A stretch of DNA of 6,591 nucleotides, taken from positions 1 through 6,591 of the forward strand of contig CANHHI010000091.1 in the NCBI GenBank assembly GCA_947460225.1. Direction: 5' to 3'. The translations under genes and the position numbers were made by a program. The notes under the pieces are model-generated. The model ran no database searches, had not been told where the DNA came from, and saw nothing but the letters and a program-made list of their open reading frames with translations. Source of the DNA: Flavobacteriales bacterium. GTDB lineage: Bacteria; Bacteroidota; Bacteroidia; Flavobacteriales_D; CANHHI01. Shown in pieces: positions 5,179 through 6,591 of the stretch (position 1 is its first letter; each line of letters opens with the position of its first letter).

Positions 5179-6591
5179 TTAAATTTGTTCTACGAGTTTT
5201 TCTTCAAATAATTCTTGATAATCCTGTTCCATTTGCTGTATTAAACCTTCGGTGTCTTCTTCGCCATAACCCGATAGATAATACAATTCCAATGCGTATT
5301 GTTGGCTTAATTTATAATCCTTTTGGATTTTCATGGCGTGTAGGAGCAGATTTTTATATGATTGTTGATACAAAAGTTTAATACGCGCTGTATTTTCTTT
5401 TTGCAAAGGCAAAGACAGCCCAGAAAAAGCAACCTTTAACTGGCTCAATGCTTCGTATATCTCTGCAAAACCTCTGCCTAAAAACCGCAAATCTAAACCC
5501 GAAAAATAAGTTAAATTCTCGCCATAAATCGTCAAAGCCTTGCTGTACAAAATATCTGCCTGTTCCATGTCGCCAAGCTCCCTGTATTTTTTAGCATAAG
5601 GAATAATAAACCCTTCGCCTGCCCCTGAATACCACTCCACACGGTCTAAAATGCTTAGTGCTTTGTCCAGTATTTGTTCGGCGGTTTTTAAATCTCCTTG
5701 ACTGACAAACACATCGGCACTGTTGAGGTATAAAATTCTTACAAACAAAAGATTGCGCAAGGTATAATTGTCAATATACGTTTTTGGATTTTCTATGCCC
5801 CAAGTATATTGGTTAAGCAATAAATCTTTGATGCGTGCGGTGTCTGGCATGGCATTGGCAATGGGCGTAAATTTATAATTCATGCCTTCTTGCACCATGT
5901 ATTTACTCAATTCTTCGTGGTTGCCCAAATCATGCGTGCCTGTAAAATAAATAGGTCTATCCCATTCATAACCTGCTAACAAGTCCAAAATCGCCAAATG
6001 CGCTTTGTATAGCACATTTCCCTTTAAATCCCATTGAATAACGCTGTCCATAAGGTGCGCATCTTCTGCTTTGACAATGCCACTTTTTACGGCGTTTTCT
6101 TTATTCACTTTAATAAACACCTTGCGGGTGGGCAAAATCGCATCTGAAAAACCATAGCCGTTTTCTTGCATGAGTTTGTCGCTGGCAATAAATTTCAAGG
6201 CTTCTTTGGCGTGCAAACGGGCGTCTTTATATTTTTCTGTCAAAGGGTGTTCATCGGGTTCTATGCTTACATAACCCCGCAAAGAGGGTCTGTATTTCTC
6301 TTCGCTCAATTGCAACACAAAAGGCTCGGAGTCGTGGTTTTTTTGCCTCAGTTGGTTGATATGCCACTCGGCGTGCAATAAGCTCATGTTCATCACCCGA
6401 ACATCGGTGCGGTAATTTTCCACATCTTGGTTGTACCAAAGCGGAAAAGTATCGTTGTCGCCTTGTGTAAACAAAATAGATTGTGGCAAGCAAGCGTCCA
6501 AATAAGCCCTGCCCATTTGTCTGGCAAAATAGCGGTTAGAGCGGTCGTGGTCGTCCCAATTTTGCCAAGCCAATACAACAGGCACGCTCAA
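5179..6591 (-). CDS. DUF2723 family membrane protein, C-terminal soluble part (5' end off the window)
   Basis: The frame is open to the window edge and the codon at 6589-6591 is TTG, so this is an internal piece of about 470 residues, not a start. It begins SVPVVLAWQNWDDHDRSNRY, then FTQGDNDTFPLWY (41-53) and RTDVRVMNMSLL (61-72). These are conserved in the region after the membrane domain of large Bacteroidota DUF2723 proteins (usually around 1000 residues with many membrane helices). No membrane helix is visible in this part, which is probably on the outer face of the inner membrane. Residues about 285-360 look like TPR helices (SQGDLKTAEQILDKALSIL and ELGDMEQADILYSKALTIY), and the end is acidic and helical. 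The family includes human TMEM260, a protein O-mannosyltransferase, so a glycosyltransferase role is possible but not shown here. It is the most upstream operon gene visible, 12 nt before purA, with no functional link to AMP synthesis that I can see. Confidence 0.9.
   Translation of the reverse strand: MSVPVVLAWQNWDDHDRSNRYFARQMGRAYLDACLPQSILFTQGDNDTFPLWYNQDVENYRTDVRVMNMSLLHAEWHINQLRQKNHDSEPFVLQLSEEKYRPSLRGYVSIEPDEHPLTEKYKDARLHAKEALKFIASDKLMQENGYGFSDAILPTRKVFIKVNKENAVKSGIVKAEDAHLMDSVIQWDLKGNVLYKAHLAILDLLAGYEWDRPIYFTGTHDLGNHEELSKYMVQEGMNYKFTPIANAMPDTARIKDLLLNQYTWGIENPKTYIDNYTLRNLLFVRILYLNSADVFVSQGDLKTAEQILDKALSILDRVEWYSGAGEGFIIPYAKKYRELGDMEQADILYSKALTIYGENLTYFSGLDLRFLGRGFAEIYEALSQLKVAFSGLSLPLQKENTARIKLLYQQSYKNLLLHAMKIQKDYKLSQQYALELYYLSGYGEEDTEGLIQQMEQDYQELFEEKLVEQI

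Overview
The window looks like a piece of a Bacteroidota chromosome. Three things point that way. A DUF2723 protein of the large Bacteroidota type sits at the right edge. The clearest promoter has the Bacteroidota form TTTG-N20-TAnnTTTG. The starts lack obvious Shine-Dalgarno sequences, and their upstream regions are A/T-rich. I cannot assign a genus.

The right two thirds (1749-6591) is a tightly packed minus-strand operon, read right to left: the C-terminal part of a DUF2723 membrane protein (cut by the window edge), purA, purB and a DEDDy-type 3'-5' exonuclease. The spacing is 12 nt, then a 4-nt ATGA overlap, then a 1-nt TAATG overlap, so the last three genes are probably co-transcribed and the last two junctions translationally coupled. 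PurA and PurB together convert IMP to AMP. This PurB is of the long, animal-ADSL-like type rather than the shorter E. coli or B. subtilis forms.

The left third (1-1748) looks accessory and visibly more A/T-rich. It holds the 3' end of an unrecognised gene (2-424), then a stretch packed with small hairpins (470-583), a promoter, and a stand-alone gene for a RhuM-Fic fusion protein (634-1632) with a Doc-like HPFNDGNKR active site. That gene contains a perfect 31-nt palindrome with 15-nt arms (819-849). It ends in a weak bidirectional terminator and converges on the purine operon.

The most unusual non-coding signal is a family of 13-nt hairpins (5-bp stem, 3-nt loop, usually TGT), joined by short WTNAAAA-like spacers, found on both sides of the RhuM-Fic gene. 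Stem sequences differ between copies by paired compensatory changes while loop and spacer are kept. A 26-nt direct repeat built from this unit (25/26 identical) brackets the RhuM-Fic gene, and the right copy runs into the last codons and stop of the exonuclease gene. I see no CRISPR array, no transposase, and no tRNA or rRNA gene.
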